This document shows positions 1-7,742 of a stretch of 64,000 nucleotides of DNA, piece after piece. The notes beneath the pieces were generated by a model, which worked only from the letters and a program-made list of their open reading frames with translations, did not search any database and had not been told where the DNA came from. The stretch is from assembly GCA_902778925.1 (NCBI GenBank), contig CACYZN010000004.1, positions 1-64,000 of the forward strand, written 5' to 3'. Every line of letters starts with the position of its first letter. The stretch's first letter is position 1. The position numbers were made by a program, and so were the translations under genes. This DNA comes from an uncultured Bacteroidota bacterium (GTDB taxonomy: Bacteria > Bacteroidota > Bacteroidia > Bacteroidales > P3).

Positions 1-3000
1 CCAGTCGGAGTAGGTGGTGTCGCCGTCGTAGTCGTCGACGCAAACCGAGCGCACGGCGATGGAGTAGGCGGTGCCGGGCTGCAGGTCGGTGAAGGTGTGT
101 GAGGTGGTGCTGATGGGTTCAGCATTGCCCATGGAGCCTTGCCACGAACCGGCTACTATCTCGACCTCATAGCTGTCGGCATAGCCGCTGAAGGTGACGG
201 TGGCGGTAGTCTCGGTGGCGGTGGCGCTCAGGTTGGTAGGGGTGCCGCAGGTGCCGGGCTGAGGACCGGGACCAGGTGTGGAGCCCTGGCTCATGACGAC
301 GGTAGCATTGCACAGGCCATCGAAGTACATGATGGTGTCGCCGGTGACATGGCTACCCATGGTGCCGCTGGTGAGGAGCACGCTGTCGGCGGCATCCTTG
401 ACCGTGAAGGAAGCTTCGCTAGAATAACTGCCCGTATGCCAGAAGAGCATGACCGAGTCGCCAAGGCAGGTGCTTACAGTCTCTATATTATTATTACCGC
501 TGGTGATGGTAAGAGTCTGGAAGAGGGCTCCGTTCTGGTAGACCTCGATGCTGTTGCCGCTCCACCCGTCGCCGTAGCTATCGGCCATTTCGACGGTGAA
601 GGTGCAGTTGCCGTTGGCACAATCGGTACGTGCCGAAACGGTACGGAGGGCGGAACTGTCGTTATCTTCGCAGAGGGCGCGCACACCGAACGTATAGTTG
701 GTGTTGGCTTCAAGAGCGGTGAAGGTGTAGACGGTGTCGGTCACAACGCCACCCACCTGCTCGCCATCGAGGTAGACGGCCCAGTTGGTATTGCTGCCCA
801 TGGGGCTCCATTTGATAGTGCACTCGGTGGCGCTGATTGCGTCGACCACAATATTGGTGGCGGGCATACAGGTCGGGCAGGGCGACTCGACGGTGGCCAG
901 CGTGTCGTTGTTCATGCTGGAAGTCATCCCACTGATGGTGTAGACAACCGTGCCGTCCAAAGTCTCGACCGTGCCGCCCATCTCACTGGGATAGCTACCG
1001 GCGGTGAAGACAAGCGAGGCAGGCATCGACGAGCAGACCGGCACGTTGACTGTGGCCTGGTTGGAACCATTGGCGATGGTGGCGCTGCCCACCTCGACGC
1101 CGTTCTGCACCACGCGGATGGCGCCACCGTTCCAACCATCCATGCCACTATAGCTGTCGGTGAGGTTGAACACGATGTCGCAGGAACCGTCGTCGCAGAG
1201 GGTGTGGAAGTTGTAGTTGGAAGCGACCGACTGGCCATCTTCGTCACCACAGTCGGCCATAACCATGATGGTATGACCAGTCACGGGCAGGAGTCCGCTA
1301 ATCGTGTACGAGGGGTTGTCGAACACATCGACGGTGTCGCCGCCATCGACGCAGACCTTCCAAGCAGTCTCTTCGCCACCGGCGGTCCACTCGATGGTGG
1401 CCGAGGTGCTAGTTGCATCGGCGGTGTGGATGTTTGTTACAGCCGGGCAAGAGATGGTGGTGGTGAACTCGACGGTCGAGGCATACGAGGTGTCGCCTGC
1501 GTCGCAGAGGGCGCGGACAACCACGGTGTGGTGCGACTCGCCAGCGAAGCCAGTGAGGGATACCACGGTGTCGCTAACGCTATATCCTTCTGTGCTGTCG
1601 ACCTGGATATACCAGTTGCTCTCGCCGTTGCGGGGGGTCCAGCTGATGTCGGCCGAATGAGCAAAGACGTTCGAGGCGGTAAGATGGCCCACGCGCGAGC
1701 AGTTGAGCTTGTCGATGGTGATGTTGTCCACGGCATGGGGCGGATTGACGTTACCGGTGCCGTACCAGTAGAAGATAAGGGTATGGACACCAGTGTCAGC
1801 CTCGACGACATTGCTGAACTCGGTCCAGTCGTTGGCTGCGGTGCAGGTAGCGACAAGAGTCCAAGAAGACTGTGGGCTGCTGCCATGGGTAGGATTCACC
1901 TCACCTGAAGCCAAATAAACTCTCATGTAGCGGCTGCTTGCATCACCATTGCCCTTCCACCAGAAGTTGACCGAAAATTCGCCGCCGTTCAGCATGTCGA
2001 AGTGACGGTAAGCATAGGAGCGGCAGGTAAGGCCGTCGGCCATCATGTTGCTAACGCCGTTATCGCGGCTGATGTAGAGGCTGGTACCACTCTCGTCGTA
2101 GGAAGTGGCGTTGCCGATGTACCAACCGTTGAGGTCGCCGTCGGTGTACCAACTGCGGTCCTCGCCAGGCTCGAAGCCAGTGCTGTAGGGGTATACGTTG
2201 ATGAGCGAATTGTCGATGATATTGACCGTAACACTCTTGCTGGCCTCACCATTCGAATTGCTGGCAGTGACAGTAAGTATGTCGGTACCGGCAGCCAGGT
2301 AGACGATGGTCACATCGTTGCTGTCCTGACTGACGATGACGGCTTCGCCGCTTTCAATCATGGCTGAAGTCCAGGTCCAAGACTCGACCTCACCGGTCAT
2401 CAGGTTGGCGCTCAGGTGCAGGGTGTCGCCCATGTTGATAGAATAGACACTGTGTTCGAAGGGTCCGAGCACAGGCACGCCGACGCGGATGACGTTGAAG
2501 TCATCGAGCATAAGTGTATAGATGCTTGTGTTGGTCGGCGGATTGGGCGTGGTACGGAGAGCCAGACGCTCGCCATTACCCTCATAGGTATCGAAGAGAA
2601 CGTTGTAGACATGGTAGGACTCGGAGAAGCCGCTACCAGCCTGGAGCTGGATGGTATCGACGGGGACAAAGACATACTCACCTCCCTCATCAATCTCGAT
2701 AACACCGGCCTCGAGCGTGAATTTGTAGGTACTAGTAGTGGTGGAAGCATAGAAGGAAAGCTGCAGGGTGCTGACATCTTCCATGCGGGGCAGGGCGAGT
2801 ACTTCGGTCTCGTTGCCGCTGGCACTCTCAAACTCGAAGTAGACGCTGCCGGTGTGGGCATTGGGGGCCCAACGGTAGGCCGAGGGGAAGACGGAGCCCA
2901 AGCCGGCATTTCCGCCCGTCTGAACCTGAACCCAGCAGTCGGGGCTTTCGTTGTTATTCAGCTCTTCGAAGCCGCTGAAGAAAGGCACTTCGGCATAGAC

Positions 3001-4395
3001 ACTCTCGTCGCAAGGGGCGTTGAAACTGATGTTGCGGAAGGCCGAGGTGTCGTTGCCGTCGCAGATGCGGGCCACGCTGACGTCGTAGTGGCTCAGGGGC
3101 CAGGTGGCGAGCACATAGTTGCTGTCGCCGCTGACGGGGTATTCGACGTCGTTGACGATAACCACATACTCACCGAGGCCGTCGACGTTGTTGTCGGTCC
3201 AGTGGATGGTGGTGGAGAAGGCGTCTTCAGGGGTCTGATGGACCGATACCGGCGGTATGCAGCTGGGGCATCCGTTGGCCACGGCCAGCAGGGTGTCGCC
3301 AGTGCTGTAGCTGTTGGTACTGCCGTTGAAGAGGTCGGTACCACCGGCATCGATAATCTGCAGCGTGGGGCTATAGGAATAATTCGGGGCCTGGTAGATG
3401 ATAATCAAGCTGTCGCCGTTGCAGATGTCGACCGAAGTGGTGCTGCTGACATCAGCCAGCAGAGAGCCGTTCTGGTAGAATCTGGCGTGGGGCATGTAAG
3501 TGGAGGAAGTATACTGAGCACCCGGGATGACCTGCACCTGGCAGTTGCCTTCCTGGCAGAGGGTGTGGAAGGTGCCCACAAGGGCTGCCGAGCTGTCGCC
3601 AGGGTTACACACATGCTTCACCTGCACGGTATGGTCCTCGTTGGCCGAAACACCGCTCACGGTGTAGAAGGTGTCGAAAGTGCTGCCCACCTCGACGCCG
3701 TCGACAAACACGGCATACTCGCTGCCGCCGCCGTAGGGCTGACCCCAACTGACGGTAGCTCCCTGGTTGGAGATTTCGCTGAATGCTATATTCTTCGGCT
3801 TGTAGCAATAGTCACTGCTGCCTGGAATATAGTTGAACGTAGTCTTCGGCAGGAAGTTCTGCACACCACTACTCGTAGAGCCTGACGAGGAAGTGTAAGA
3901 ATAATACGATGCACCATCGAGGGACATACCATAGAAGTTAGCTCCTTTATATGTACCGGCAGTAGTTACGATGTCGAGCAACAGGTTGCCGCCGCTGTAA
4001 TCGTAAGGGTTGTCGAGGGCGATGCTGATCTCGGGCATATTGGCATTCATGGTACCTTGCCACACCTGCGTCAGCGCGGTAGTGTTGTCGAGACCACTGA
4101 GCGAGGTGGCATCGGTTGTGCCGAGACTCAGGGTGACGGTGATATTCCACTCGCCAGTAGCCTGCGACTGAAGGTAGAAAGTGAGGCTGTTGATGACGCC
4201 ACCCACCATCTCGTCGAGCGAGTCGGCGGGGTAGAGCACCTGGTTGTGCTGAGCAGCATCGGCCCAATAGCCATAGACAGGGACATATTGGTTGTTAGAA
4301 CCTCCGTCGGCCACAGTCAAATCGACCTGCGCAAATGTCCTGACGGGCAACAATAGTAGCGCCGCCAGGGCAAAGAGTGTACTTAATTTCTTCAT
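1..4395 (-). CDS. Giant secreted modular T9SS-type adhesin, C-terminus beyond the window
   Basis: The frame is open from ATG at 4395 to base 1, giving 1465 codons, so the C-terminus lies outside the window. It begins with a signal peptide (MKKLSTLFALAALLLLPVRTFAQ). The remainder is extracellular in style: Thr/Ser/Asp-rich, with Fn3-like segments (TATVSWGQP, ATITWTAGG and similar), paired Cys (CDDGSCD, CANGNC) and one or more choice-of-anchor J / cleaved-adhesin modules (for example PYSTGFEPGED then NPPHAVDNITI). A DSYGDGWSG module recurs in the protein at 10349-15043. A T9SS sorting domain is expected past the edge but is not seen. It starts 44 nt after the gene at 4440-5951 and is probably cotranscribed with it. 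Surface adhesion or matrix binding is inference. Confidence 0.85.
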   Translation of the reverse strand, partial: MKKLSTLFALAALLLLPVRTFAQVDLTVADGGSNNQYVPVYGYWADAAQHNQVLYPADSLDEMVGGVINSLTFYLQSQATGEWNITVTLSLGTTDATSLSGLDNTTALTQVWQGTMNANMPEISIALDNPYDYSGGNLLLDIVTTAGTYKGANFYGMSLDGASYYSYTSSSGSTSSGVQNFLPKTTFNYIPGSSDYCYKPKNIAFSEISNQGATVSWGQPYGGGSEYAVFVDGVEVGSTFDTFYTVSGVSANEDHTVQVKHVCNPGDSSAALVGTFHTLCQEGNCQVQVIPGAQYTSSTYMPHARFYQNGSLLADVSSTTSVDICNGDSLIIIYQAPNYSYSPTLQIIDAGGTDLFNGSTNSYSTGDTLLAVANGCPSCIPPVSVHQTPEDAFSTTIHWTDNNVDGLGEYVVIVNDVEYPVSGDSNYVLATWPLSHYDVSVARICDGNDTSAFRNISFNAPCDESVYAEVPFFSGFEELNNNESPDCWVQVQTGGNAGLGSVFPSAYRWAPNAHTGSVYFEFESASGNETEVLALPRMEDVSTLQLSFYASTTTSTYKFTLEAGVIEIDEGGEYVFVPVDTIQLQAGSGFSESYHVYNVLFDTYEGNGERLALRTTPNPPTNTSIYTLMLDDFNVIRVGVPVLGPFEHSVYSINMGDTLHLSANLMTGEVESWTWTSAMIESGEAVIVSQDSNDVTIVYLAAGTDILTVTASNSNGEASKSVTVNIIDNSLINVYPYSTGFEPGEDRSWYTDGDLNGWYIGNATSYDESGTSLYISRDNGVSNMMADGLTCRSYAYRHFDMLNGGEFSVNFWWKGNGDASSRYMRVYLASGEVNPTHGSSPQSSWTLVATCTAANDWTEFSNVVEADTGVHTLIFYWYGTGNVNPPHAVDNITIDKLNCSRVGHLTASNVFAHSADISWTPRNGESNWYIQVDSTEGYSVSDTVVSLTGFAGESHHTVVVRALCDAGDTSYASTVEFTTTISCPAVTNIHTADATSTSATIEWTAGGEETAWKVCVDGGDTVDVFDNPSYTISGLLPVTGHTIMVMADCGDEDGQSVASNYNFHTLCDDGSCDIVFNLTDSYSGMDGWNGGAIRVVQNGVEVGSATIANGSNQATVNVPVCSSMPASLVFTAGSYPSEMGGTVETLDGTVVYTISGMTSSMNNDTLATVESPCPTCMPATNIVVDAISATECTIKWSPMGSNTNWAVYLDGEQVGGVVTDTVYTFTALEANTNYTFGVRALCEDNDSSALRTVSARTDCANGNCTFTVEMADSYGDGWSGNSIEVYQNGALFQTLTITSGNNNIETVSTCLGDSVMLFWHTGSYSSEASFTVKDAADSVLLTSGTMGSHVTGDTIMYFDGLCNATVVMSQGSTPGPGPQPGTCGTPTNLSATATETTATVTFSGYADSYEVEIVAGSWQGSMGNAEPISTTSHTFTDLQPGTAYSIAVRSVCVDDYDGDTTYSDW

Positions 4396-4439
4396 ATTGT
4401 TGTGTTTTTATTGAGTATTTCGATTGTTCTTTTCATAGT

Positions 4440-5951
4440 TTATTCAATCACCAGGCGGCGGCTGAGGGTGCCGGCATCGGTGAAGGCGTGGACCATGTAG
4501 GTGCCGGCGGCGAGATGGCGCACGTCGACGGCCACGCTCTGGCTTCCGGCGGCGTCGACGGTGCAGGCCACGCGGCCGGCCATGTCGACGACCACCACCT
4601 GGCCGATGGCCATCGGGGCGCTGACAGTGAGGCGCTCGCTGGCGGGGTTGGGCGAGAGGGTGAGGGTGGCCTGCTCGGCAGCCTCGATGCCCTCGTTGGG
4701 GGCCTCGTCGAGGGCGAAGTGCATGGTGTCGTTGACCCGCAGGCCGGGATAGTCGGTGCAGAGGGCGGTCTGGAAGCAGATGTCCAGGTCTTTGGGCAGC
4801 GGACGGGCACCAGACAGCACACGCAGCGACAGCGTGCGGGGCTGGCTGCCCACCGAGAACTGGTCGCCCGGGTTGAGCACCACGCCGTCGTCGGTGAGGC
4901 ACAGGAAGTCGACGCCCGAGACGGCTTCACCCTCGAAGTTGACGAAGACGATGGCCGAGTCGAAGCTGCTCTCGCCAAGGTCGACCGATATGGTGCGGGG
5001 GGTGCCCTTGCGCACGGTCTCGCGCGTGGCGTTGGTCAGGCCTATGCCGGCGGTGGTGGTGGTGAAGCTGCGGCCCTCGAGGAAGACGCCCGAGTGGAAG
5101 CCTGCATCACTCACGTCGCACACCGATATGTGCATGTGGTACGACTGGCAGGGCACGATGGCGGCGCTGGCGGTGAGCTTGCTGGTGAGGCCGTCGTACT
5201 GCACGCCGGGGTTGGCGGTCGAGCCATAATCATTCAGCGTGTCGTTGTTCTGATAGTACTGGTAGAACTGGGTGTAGCAGCCGTCGCAGTTGGGGGTGTA
5301 GGAGCCTGTACTGTAACCTGCATTGACGGTGTTGATGGCCACGGGTATGCCGTAGGGGTGGTCGTCGTCCTGGGTGCCGGGTATCATGGCTATGTTGCGC
5401 GTAACAACCTGGCCGGTGGCGGGGTCGGGGCCGGTGAGGAAAAAGACGAACACATCGTTGTAGTTGCTGAATACATATTCGTTGTATTCCTCCGAACCGA
5501 AGCAGTAGGTGAACGACACGTTCGAGTTGAGGCACACAAAGTCGAAGTCGAGCGTCGAGCACTCATAGGCATTGTCCGTAATACCCATCTGGGCCATCTG
5601 CGGGTCGACATATTGGCTGTTCGACATACCCATCGGGTTGCTGGAACTGGTGGAGTTGTTGGGACCCTCGGCCGTCTTCACATGGCCCGTGGTCATGATG
5701 ATGCCCGACTCCATCGACAGACGGTCGTAACCGTTGGCGGCAAAGGTGCCAATCTGCGGGTACTGCGCACGCACCGAACCGCTGAAGCCGTTGAATGTGG
5801 CGTTGTAGATGTACACGCCCTGGCCCACGAAGTTCTGCATCAGGAAATTCTCGATGTTCTGGCCTGCAGCCGACTGGACTGTCACGTTCTGCGACTGTGC
5901 GGCAAAGCACAGCGAAACCAAGCCTGCGAAAAGGATAAGACTCTTTTTCAT
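4440..5951 (-). CDS. Choice-of-anchor L domain protein with T9SS type A sorting domain
   Basis: 503 residues. The signal peptide is MKKSLILFAGLVSLCFAAQSQ. Residues about 25-290 match the choice-of-anchor L family: an N-terminal block on a new structural element (AGQNIENFL, then GIIMTTG), FCFGSEEYNEYV-like and DVFVFFLTGP motifs, then the VCDVSDAGFHSGVFLEG signature. The last ~75 residues are a T9SS type A sorting domain (LSPNPASERLTV, GTYMVHAF, RRLVIE). It is therefore predicted to be exported by the type IX system and surface-attached or released. Its substrate is unknown. A TATCTTTG -7 element lies 42 nt upstream. Confidence 0.9.
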   Translation of the reverse strand: MKKSLILFAGLVSLCFAAQSQNVTVQSAAGQNIENFLMQNFVGQGVYIYNATFNGFSGSVRAQYPQIGTFAANGYDRLSMESGIIMTTGHVKTAEGPNNSTSSSNPMGMSNSQYVDPQMAQMGITDNAYECSTLDFDFVCLNSNVSFTYCFGSEEYNEYVFSNYNDVFVFFLTGPDPATGQVVTRNIAMIPGTQDDDHPYGIPVAINTVNAGYSTGSYTPNCDGCYTQFYQYYQNNDTLNDYGSTANPGVQYDGLTSKLTASAAIVPCQSYHMHISVCDVSDAGFHSGVFLEGRSFTTTTAGIGLTNATRETVRKGTPRTISVDLGESSFDSAIVFVNFEGEAVSGVDFLCLTDDGVVLNPGDQFSVGSQPRTLSLRVLSGARPLPKDLDICFQTALCTDYPGLRVNDTMHFALDEAPNEGIEAAEQATLTLSPNPASERLTVSAPMAIGQVVVVDMAGRVACTVDAAGSQSVAVDVRHLAAGTYMVHAFTDAGTLSRRLVIE

Positions 5952-5992
5952 ATAGTTTTTTTTTTGTTTTTATTAACTTTGTTTTTGCGCTG

Positions 5993-6000
5993 CAAAGATA
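5993..6000 (-). promoter_or_regulatory. Bacteroidetes -7 element (TATCTTTG)
   Basis: The minus strand reads TATCTTTGC, matching the Bacteroidetes TAnnTTTG -7 consensus, 42 nt upstream of the ATG at 5951. No clear -33 TTG is seen in the A/T-rich sequence upstream. Confidence 0.6.
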
Positions 6001-6102
6001 CACATTTTTATCATTGAAAAAATTATTTAACATTTTTTACTCTTTTCCCACCCCCGCCTCCCTGCTTTTTGACCCCCTCCCCTCCCCCTCCGCTCCTCTT
6101 CC

Positions 6103-6227
6103 CCTCCGGTCGTTGTACTATCGTTGTACTATTGTTGTACTATCGTTGTACTATCGTTCTTATGTTTTTAATAGTACAACGATAGTACAACAATAGTACA
6201 ACGATAGTACAACGAGGCCACCGGAGG
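6103..6227. repeat. Palindromic 11-mer element, variant copy A
   Basis: CCTCCGGT is followed by four 11-bp units of type CGTTGTACTAT (6111-6154; the third unit starts with T), a 16-nt centre (6155-6170), and the exact 44-bp reverse complement (6171-6214). ACCGGAGG (6220-6227) closes the outer stem. The flanks and the centre (CGTTCTTATGTTTTTA) resemble the copies near 32258, 44450 and 58861, but the unit sequence differs. Confidence 0.9.
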
Positions 6228-6279
6228 AGGAGGAAGAGAGTAGGTAGAGAGTAGGGGAAAAGCAAAAAGATAAAAGAAA

Positions 6280-6330
6280 ACGGCAAAAGAAAGGGAGTCC
6301 CGGACAACGGTCTGCTGTCTGGAACTCCCT
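6280..6330 (-). terminator. Rho-independent-like terminator
   Basis: On the minus strand an AGGGAGT...ACTCCCT stem (6292-6330, with imperfect inner pairing) is followed by TTTCTTTTGCC. It sits about 30 nt past the stop of the DUF4159 gene and would end the mnmA-to-DUF4159 transcript. Confidence 0.65.
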
Positions 6331-6358
6331 GAAGTCCTTATGCTATGGAAGCTGGGCG

Positions 6359-7012
6359 CTATTCGCCGAAGGCGTAGCTCACCAGGTTGGAGCCCATGCG
6401 GAGGGCGCGGAGGCGGGTGGCCTGGCTGTCGCCGTGCACGTCGGGGTCCTCCCAGCCGTCGCCGAGGTCGCACTCCCACGAGAAGAAGCACACCACCCTG
6501 CCCTGCCACACCAGCGCATAGCCCTTGGGCGGCAGGTTGTCGTGCTCGTGCACCTTGGGCAGGCCGTTGGGGAAGTCGTACTTCTGGTGGTAGATGGGAT
6601 GCGAGAAAGGCAGCTCGACCCACTCGAGCTCGGGGAAGACGCGCTGCATCTGGGGCATCACATACTGGCGCAAGCCGTAGTTGTCGTCGATGTGCAGGAA
6701 GCCGCCGCCAGTCAGGTAGCGGCGCAGGTTCTGCACCTCGGCCTCGGTGAAGACCACGTTGCCGTGGCCGGTCATGTGCACGAAGGGGTAGTTGAAGAGC
6801 TCGGCGCTGCCCACGTCGACAGTGGCGGGTTCGGCCACCAGGCCCATCTGCTGGTCTTGGTTGCAGAAAGCGGTGAGGTTGCGCAGCGAGGTGGGGTTGG
6901 CATACCAGTCGCCGCCGCCACCGTAGCGCAGCAGGGCCAGCTGGGGCTGGCAAGGTGAAAGGTGAAAGGTGAAAGGTGAAAAGAAGAGAAGAATGAGCAG
7001 TAACTTTTTCAT
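6359..7012 (-). CDS. DUF4159 domain secreted protein
   Basis: 217 residues. ATG at 7012 overlaps the rsmE stop in an ATGA quartet, which suggests translational coupling; longer frames upstream are antisense or out-of-frame readings of rsmE. A signal peptide (MKKLLLILLFFSPFTFHLSPC) precedes a DUF4159 domain: LLRYGGGGDWYANP, the ATVDVGSAELFNYPF segment, HMTGHGNV, then a GGGFLHIDDNYG block. DUF4159 has a class I glutamine-amidotransferase-like fold and no assigned reaction. The signal-peptide c-region is encoded by a GGTGAAA heptamer array (6952-6984), which is unusual. Confidence 0.88.
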   Translation of the reverse strand: MKKLLLILLFFSPFTFHLSPCQPQLALLRYGGGGDWYANPTSLRNLTAFCNQDQQMGLVAEPATVDVGSAELFNYPFVHMTGHGNVVFTEAEVQNLRRYLTGGGFLHIDDNYGLRQYVMPQMQRVFPELEWVELPFSHPIYHQKYDFPNGLPKVHEHDNLPPKGYALVWQGRVVCFFSWECDLGDGWEDPDVHGDSQATRLRALRMGSNLVSYAFGE

Positions 7013-7737
7013 TGGGCTTTGTCGTTTATCAGGTTGAAGGCACATGCGGCATAGAGGGCGGCAGTCTCGGTGCGCAGACGGCTGGGGCCGAGGCTCACGG
7101 GCTGGAAGCCGCAGTCGAGGGCCAGGGCGATTTCGGCGGGCGAGAAGTCGCCCTCGGGGCCTATCAGCACCACGGCGTCGCGGCCGGCGACAAGGGCCTC
7201 GCCCAGGGGGCGCCGCGGCTGGTCGGCCTCGCAGTGGGCAATGAATTTGAGTGGAGAGTGGAGAGTGGAAAGTGGAAAGTGGAGCCAGTCGGAGAGTTTG
7301 ACGGCGGGGTTGATCCTGGGGAGGAGGGTGTGGAGGCTCTGCTTCATGGCGCTCAGGGCCAGGCGCTCCAGACGGTCGGTCTTGAGGAACGTGCGCTCGG
7401 AGTGGTCGCACTGCAGCAGGGTGATCTCGCCCACGCCCACCTCGACGGCCTTCTCGACCAGCCACTCCATGCGCGAGGGGTTCTTGGTAGGAGCCACAGC
7501 CAGGTGAAGGGTGGGGAGCGGCGAGTGGGTAGTGGGGAGCACCTCGGCTGCCTCCACGGTGCAGGCGCGATCGTCGGCAGCGACGATGCGGCAGGCATAG
7601 AGGTGGCCGCGGCCGTCGGTTACGTGTATGGGGTCGCCTTCGCGCAGGCGCATCACGCGCACGGCATGGCGGCTCTCGTCGGCATCGAGGGTGCCGAGGC
7701 CGCCGGCGGCCATATCGGGACAGTAGAAGAGTTGCAT
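7009..7737 (-). CDS. rsmE: 16S rRNA (uracil-1498-N3)-methyltransferase RsmE
   Basis: 242 residues from ATG at 7737, in the cytoplasm. RsmE uses SAM to methylate N3 of U1498 in 16S rRNA. Visible features are the N-terminal PUA-like part (HAVRVMRLREGDPIHVTDGRG), the SPOUT helix EWLVEKAVEVGVGEI, and the C-terminal trefoil-knot SAM site (LIGPEGDFSPAEI about 191-203, LGPSRLRTETA about 216-226). Two in-frame stretches of Pro/Leu/Thr/His/Ser, residues about 67-77 and 151-164, are encoded by heptamer repeats and lie outside the conserved motifs. Its stop overlaps the DUF4159 start. The 5-nt gap to the upstream beta-helix gene indicates an operon. Confidence 0.93.
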   Translation of the reverse strand: MQLFYCPDMAAGGLGTLDADESRHAVRVMRLREGDPIHVTDGRGHLYACRIVAADDRACTVEAAEVLPTTHSPLPTLHLAVAPTKNPSRMEWLVEKAVEVGVGEITLLQCDHSERTFLKTDRLERLALSAMKQSLHTLLPRINPAVKLSDWLHFPLSTLHSPLKFIAHCEADQPRRPLGEALVAGRDAVVLIGPEGDFSPAEIALALDCGFQPVSLGPSRLRTETAALYAACAFNLINDKAQ

Positions 7738-7742
7738 GGCGG

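Larger units (their letters stand above)
5952..6358. other. 407-bp intergenic region: promoter, large palindrome, terminator
   Basis: No gene is seen. From left to right it holds the minus-strand promoter of the choice-of-anchor L gene (about 5993-6000), a pyrimidine-rich stretch, a 125-bp palindrome of 11-bp units (6103-6227), an A/G-rich stretch, and the terminator of the gene cluster that ends at 6359. Confidence 0.75.

Noticed and set aside
139-1908. Long plus-strand open frame (589 codons) opposite the first secreted protein
   Set aside because: It is antisense to a well-supported secreted-protein frame, is Gly/Val/His/Asp-rich without any family motif, and arises from the GC-rich codon pattern. 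The same holds for the plus-strand frames at 2416-3885, 4377-6017, 10721-12931 and 13106-15031.
6103-6227. Possible CRISPR array
   Set aside because: Repeat units are directly adjacent with no spacers, are mirrored into a palindrome, and no cas genes are present.
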